NCBI RefSeq assembly: GCF_040546765.1
Contig: NZ_JBEPOK010000001.1
Span: 4,650,001 to 4,714,000 of the forward strand
Origin: Arthrobacter sp. OAP107
Lineage (GTDB): Bacteria; Actinomycetota; Actinomycetes; Actinomycetales; Micrococcaceae
Direction of reading: 5' to 3'
Length of the DNA: 64,000 nucleotides
Below the pieces are notes generated by a model, which ran no database searches, was not told the origin of the DNA, and saw nothing but the letters and a program-made list of their open reading frames with translations. Below, in pieces: positions 60,408 to 64,000 of the stretch. Within the stretch, counting starts at the first letter, position 1. Each line of letters begins with the position of its first letter. Both the position numbers and the translations under genes were made by a program.

Positions 60408-62318
60408 TCAGGCGTGGTGGCTTACCAGTCCGCGGCGGGCCGGGAGCAGGGGCGCAAAAAACTCCCCCAGCTCCGCCGTCGCGGTCAGCGGCAGGACGTT
60501 CGCCACGTACTGGTCCGGACGGACCACCACCACGACGCCGCCGCGGTCCAGGCCGCGCAGTTCGAAGATGTCGGCCTTCGGGTCGGTGCCGTAGACCTTC
60601 TCGAGGTTGGTGAGGTTGAACGGCCCGACCTCCGGCTTGAACACGGCCGGAACCGCGTTGATGTCGATGCCCCGGTGGTCCTGCTGGTAGATGACCTTCA
60701 CGTCGAACCAGGCGTCGGCGTCGGCACCCTCGGGCGTGGCCGCAAGCGGGGACTCCGGCGAGTTCTCCAGCCACTGGGCGAAGTCGGTGGTCGGCGACGC
60801 GGCGCCGGCCTCGGCGGCGTCGGCGAACACGTAGATCCGCCAGCGCCCGTCCGCCGTTGCCTGGTGCCCCAGCTGCAGCGGGTTGGTGTCGCAGACGCGC
60901 TGGACGGGAGCGGACTTGAAGCGCTTGCCGGTGGGGAATCCCGTGGCAAGGCCTGCGTGCTTGGCCTCGGCGACGATCATCGACGGCGCGTACTCGGTCA
61001 TGAAGCCCGCCGGGAATTCGGCGGTGCGCACGTAGAAGTCCTCGAGTTCCGAGGGGTCCTCGAACTCCTCGGGCTTCTTGGCCATGAGGGTGGACCATTC
61101 CTTGTCGAAGTCGATGAGGTTCTTCGCGACGACCTGGCGTTCCGCGGAGTAGGTGGCGAGCAGCGACTCCGGGCTGCGGCCTTCGAGTACGTGGCCGAGC
61201 TTCCAGCCGATGTTGAAGCCGTCCTGCATGGACACGTTCATGCCCTGGCCGGCCTTGGCGCTGTGCGTATGGCAGGCGTCGCCGGTGATGAACACGCGCG
61301 GCATGCGGGTGTCCCGCAGCTCCGGCATGACGTCATCGAACCTGTCGGTGAGGCGGTGGCCCACCTCGTACACGCTGTGCCAGGCGACATTGCGCACATC
61401 GAGGGTGTAGGGCTGCAGGATCTGGTTCGCGTGGGCGATGATCTGCTCGATGGTGGTCTTGCGGATCGCGCCGTTATCGTTCTCCGGCACGACGCCCAGG
61501 TCCACGTACATCCGGAACAGGTGGCCGCCCTCGCGCGGGATCAGCAGGATGCTGCCGCCGTCGTGGGATTGGATGGCGCACTTGGTGCGGATGTCCGGGA
61601 AGTCGGTGGAGGCGAGGACGTCCATGACGCCCCAGGCGTGGTTGGCCTGGTCGCCGGCGAGCGTGCAGCCGATCGATTCGCGGACCTTGCTGCGGGCACC
61701 GTCGGCACCCACCACGTACTTGGCGCGCACAACGCGTTCCTGGCCTGCCAGTTCGCCGGTGGTGCGCACCAGGGTCACGGTGACGGGGTACTCCCCCGAA
61801 TCAGCGACCTCGAGGCTGCTGAACTCGTAGCCGTAGTCGGGGGTCATCCGGGTCGGGGAAAAGGCCATGACCCGGGCGAAGTAGTCCAGCACACGGGCCT
61901 GGTTGACGATCAGGTGCGGGAATTCGCTGATGCCCATTTCGTCGTCGACCGCGCGGGCGGCGCGGTAGATGTGCTTCGGGTTCTCCGGGCTCGGCTTCCA
62001 GAACGCCATCTCGGTGATCCGGTAGGCCTCCGCGGTGATCTCCTCGGCGAAGCCGAAGGCCTGGAACGTCTCGACGCTGCGGGCCTGGATGCCATCGGCC
62101 TGGCCGATGGCGAGGCGGCCGCCGCGGCGCTCCACGATGCGTGTGGTGATGTCAGGGAACTGCGAGAGCTGGGCTGCTGCGAGCATGCCCGCGGGGCCGG
62201 AGCCCACGATGAGCACGTCGACCTCGTCGGGCAGCTCTTCGGGGCGGTTGATGCCGACGCCGGCAGCCGGCTGGATGCGCGGGTCACCGGAAACGTAACC
62301 GTGGTGGTGGAACTGCAC
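60408..62318 (-). CDS. FAD-dependent monooxygenase, 3-hydroxybenzoate 4-monooxygenase type
   Basis: 636 residues, the length of MobA/phenol hydroxylase-type enzymes. N terminus MQFHHHGYVSGDPRIQPAAG; FAD motifs VLIVGSGPAGMLAAAQL (residue 35), the DG motif YVVGADGARSKVRE and the GD motif PRVFITGDACHTHSAKAGQGMN; the C-terminal thioredoxin-like domain contains WRIYVFADA. It hydroxylates a phenolic acid; 3-hydroxybenzoate to protocatechuate is the best guess. It is divergent from the FAH-RraA fusion gene, with two palindromes between them. Confidence 0.88.
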   Translation of the reverse strand: MQFHHHGYVSGDPRIQPAAGVGINRPEELPDEVDVLIVGSGPAGMLAAAQLSQFPDITTRIVERRGGRLAIGQADGIQARSVETFQAFGFAEEITAEAYRITEMAFWKPSPENPKHIYRAARAVDDEMGISEFPHLIVNQARVLDYFARVMAFSPTRMTPDYGYEFSSLEVADSGEYPVTVTLVRTTGELAGQERVVRAKYVVGADGARSKVRESIGCTLAGDQANHAWGVMDVLASTDFPDIRTKCAIQSHDGGSILLIPREGGHLFRMYVDLGVVPENDNGAIRKTTIEQIIAHANQILQPYTLDVRNVAWHSVYEVGHRLTDRFDDVMPELRDTRMPRVFITGDACHTHSAKAGQGMNVSMQDGFNIGWKLGHVLEGRSPESLLATYSAERQVVAKNLIDFDKEWSTLMAKKPEEFEDPSELEDFYVRTAEFPAGFMTEYAPSMIVAEAKHAGLATGFPTGKRFKSAPVQRVCDTNPLQLGHQATADGRWRIYVFADAAEAGAASPTTDFAQWLENSPESPLAATPEGADADAWFDVKVIYQQDHRGIDINAVPAVFKPEVGPFNLTNLEKVYGTDPKADIFELRGLDRGGVVVVVRPDQYVANVLPLTATAELGEFFAPLLPARRGLVSHHA

Positions 62319-62363
62319 GGGCTTTCCTCACTTCACTGTGTGGCTGGCTTTCGCCAAATCGTG

Positions 62364-62380
62364 TGTTCTATATCAGAACA
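62364..62380. promoter_or_regulatory. Inverted repeat upstream of the monooxygenase gene
   Basis: TGTTCT-ATATC-AGAACA, perfect 6-5-6 repeat, 46 bases before the monooxygenase ATG. A related TTC-N7-GAA follows at 62386-62398. It may bind an IclR- or MarR-type regulator, none of which is in the window. Confidence 0.45.
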
Positions 62381-62508
62381 GATGGTTCGATAATAGAAAT
62401 TGTGGTTATGCTTCAGTACTGTACGTCACATATGACCCGGGTTACAAGCAGCTCGGTTTCGCCGAAATACAGGGGTTGACGAAGTAGCCGAAGACGGTCC
62501 AGTATGTT

Positions 62509-62518
62509 TCGTATACGA
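62509..62518. promoter_or_regulatory. Palindrome at the FAH-RraA promoter
   Basis: TCGTATACGA, perfect ten-base palindrome, downstream of a TTGACG (62476) and 25 bases before the fusion gene start. Suggests a repressor site. Confidence 0.4.
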
Positions 62519-62543
62519 TTTCGTACCCGATGAGGAGAACGCT

Positions 62544-64000
62544 TTGGAGCAGGTCAACGACGACACCTTTGCAGCAGCACGCAAGGTGATCGCGGTGCAC
62601 ATTAACTACCCCAGCCGTGCCGCCCAGCGGGGCCGGACCCCGGCGCAGCCCTCCTACTTCCTGAAGCCGTCGTCGTCGCTGGCCCTGACCGGCACCGCCG
62701 TCGAACGCCCGGCCGGCTGCGAACTCCTCGGCTTTGAGGGCGAGATCGCCATCATCATCGGCAAGGCCGCCCGCCGCGTCGAGGTCGAGGACGCCTGGGG
62801 CCACGTCGCAGCGGTCACGGCCAGCAACGACCTCGGCGTGTACGACCTCCGCTACGCGGACAAGGGTTCCAACCTCCGGTCCAAGGGCGGGGACGGCTTC
62901 ACCCCGGTGGGCCCGGCGCTGATCCCGGCAGACGCCGTCGACCCCGCCAAGCTGCGCATTCGCACCTGGCACAACGGGGAACTGGTGCAGGACGACACCA
63001 CCGAAGACCTGCTCTTCCCCTTCGCCCGGCTCGTGGCCGACCTGTCCCAGCTGCTCACGCTCGAGGAGGGGGACATCATCCTGACCGGCACACCGGCTGG
63101 CGCCTCCGTCGCCGTGCCCGGCGACGTGCTGGAGGTCGAAGTCACTGCCGCCGACGGCGGGCTGAGCACCGGCCGCCTCACCACCACAGTCAAGGAAGGC
63201 ACGACGGCGTTCGCTGACTTTGGTGCCCGGCCCAAGGCCGATGACCTGCAGCGCGAGGAAGCCTACGGATCGCGGGAAGCGGCAGGCCTGCCGGCCGCCG
63301 GCTCTGCCCTGAGCCCGGAGCTGAAGGCCAAGCTTGAAAGCGTCTGCACCGCCACGCTGTCCTCCCAGCTGCGCAAGCGCGGCCTTAACAACGTCAGCAT
63401 CGACGGCCTGCAGGCCACCCGCCCGGACCGCAGGGTGGTGGGCCTGGCCCGGACCCTGCGCTACGTGCCCAACCGTGAGGACCTCTTCAAGACCCACGGC
63501 GGCGGCTTCAACGCGCAGAAACGGGCCATCGACTCCGTGAACGAGGGCGAAATCCTGGTCATGGAGGCCCGCGGCGAGAAGGGCACCGGCACCATCGGCG
63601 ACATCCTGGCCCTGCGCGCCCAGGTCCGCGGCGCCGCCGCCATCATCACCGACGGCGGAGTCCGCGACTTCTCTGCCGTGGCCGCCATGGAGCTGCCCAC
63701 CTACTACTCCAACCCGCACCCCGCCGTGCTGGGCCGCCGCCACATCCCGTGGGACACGGACATCACCATCGCCTGCGGCGGCACCACGGTACAGCCCGGC
63801 GACATCATCGTGGCCGACTCCGACGGCATCCTGGTGATCCCGCCGGCCCTGGCCGAGGAAGTCGCCAACGACTCGATCGCCCAGGAACGCGAAGAGATCT
63901 TCATTGCCGAAATGGTGGAACAGGGCCACAGCGTGGACGGGCTCTACCCGCTCAACGCGCAGTGGCGAGCCAAATATGAGGAATGGGAAGCAGACAAGGC
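62544..64000 (+). CDS. FAH-fold hydrolase fused to an RraA-fold domain, 3' end cut
   Basis: Start is a TTG at 62544 with GAGGAG six bases upstream; no stop occurs before the window edge (485 codons). Residues 1-240 are a fumarylacetoacetate hydrolase-type domain: GFEGEIAIIIGKAARRV, ASNDLGVYDLRYADKGSN and LTGTPAGASVAVPGD. Residues 260-485 are an RraA-like domain: ATLSSQLRKRGL, MEARGEKGTGTIGDILALRAQVRG, IITDGGVRDFSAV and GDIIVADSDGILVIPPALA. The first half may be an isomerase/decarboxylase and the second an aldolase of a catechol meta-cleavage route. Divergent from the aromatic monooxygenase. Confidence 0.85.
   Translation, partial: MEQVNDDTFAAARKVIAVHINYPSRAAQRGRTPAQPSYFLKPSSSLALTGTAVERPAGCELLGFEGEIAIIIGKAARRVEVEDAWGHVAAVTASNDLGVYDLRYADKGSNLRSKGGDGFTPVGPALIPADAVDPAKLRIRTWHNGELVQDDTTEDLLFPFARLVADLSQLLTLEEGDIILTGTPAGASVAVPGDVLEVEVTAADGGLSTGRLTTTVKEGTTAFADFGARPKADDLQREEAYGSREAAGLPAAGSALSPELKAKLESVCTATLSSQLRKRGLNNVSIDGLQATRPDRRVVGLARTLRYVPNREDLFKTHGGGFNAQKRAIDSVNEGEILVMEARGEKGTGTIGDILALRAQVRGAAAIITDGGVRDFSAVAAMELPTYYSNPHPAVLGRRHIPWDTDITIACGGTTVQPGDIIVADSDGILVIPPALAEEVANDSIAQEREEIFIAEMVEQGHSVDGLYPLNAQWRAKYEEWEADK

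Overview
The window is high-GC DNA, densely coded and mostly without conventional promoters. The gene content suggests an aerobic soil actinobacterium of the Micrococcaceae, close to Arthrobacter or Pseudarthrobacter: a DUF222/HNH (13E12-type) protein, an X25-bearing secreted amylase, a GH32 levanase-like enzyme, a topaquinone amine oxidase, an Arthrobacter-like HemA and DUF47-Pit plus Pst phosphate systems. The genus is inferred from remembered family resemblance; no search was run. There is no phage, transposon, CRISPR array or plasmid origin. It reads as chromosome rich in catabolic and transport genes.

Layout. 1-5.2 kb: a truncated acid-sugar kinase divergent from a FadR-type regulator, then dodecin, small stress and membrane proteins, a CDP-alcohol phosphatidyltransferase and an aldo/keto reductase. 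5.2-7.8 kb: a DUF222/HNH gene preceded by a decayed copy of its own 5' end. 7.9-15.8 kb: a PrmC-like methyltransferase, a lactonase-fold protein, a secreted GH13 amylase and a GH77 4-alpha-glucanotransferase, the last two with matching LacI-type operators. 15.9-24.6 kb: a fructan/fructose regulon (GH32 enzyme, LacI repressor, monooxygenase-like small protein, sugar ABC transporter, PfkB kinase) tied together by three near-identical operators; its permease carries a one-base frameshift. 24.6-28.9 kb: VOC protein, amidohydrolase, amino-acid-type permease and TetR regulator. 28.9-35 kb: a complete urease operon ureABCEFGD plus nickel permease, preceded by a cysteine hydrolase and a LacI regulator. 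37-38.7 kb: a HemA-like glutamyl-tRNA reductase and tRNA-Lys. 38.9-45.8 kb: both phosphate systems tail to tail (DUF47-Pit and pstSCAB), with a candidate small structured RNA before DUF47-Pit and a PHO-box-like array before pstS. 46-51.5 kb: flavin reductase, two multi-span membrane proteins (one DUF5058), amidase and Lrp-type regulator. 51.5-60.2 kb: copper amine oxidase (C-terminal frameshift), TetR, D-threonine-aldolase-like enzyme, AraC regulator, glutamate dehydrogenase, AmiS/UreI channel and a second APC permease. 60.4-64 kb: a 3-hydroxybenzoate-4-monooxygenase-like flavoenzyme divergent from a FAH-RraA fusion gene that runs off the end.

The genes group into three themes: polysaccharide use (starch/maltodextrin and fructan), nitrogen scavenging that ends in ammonium (amine oxidase, amidase, urease, urea/amide channel, glutamate dehydrogenase) and phosphate uptake. 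Most modules have their own regulator with a palindrome in the neighbouring intergenic space. The most unusual items are the candidate small RNA at about 39.63-39.72 kb, the duplicated 5' element of the DUF222/HNH gene, the nested insertion modules in the GH32 enzyme and the FAH-RraA fusion.
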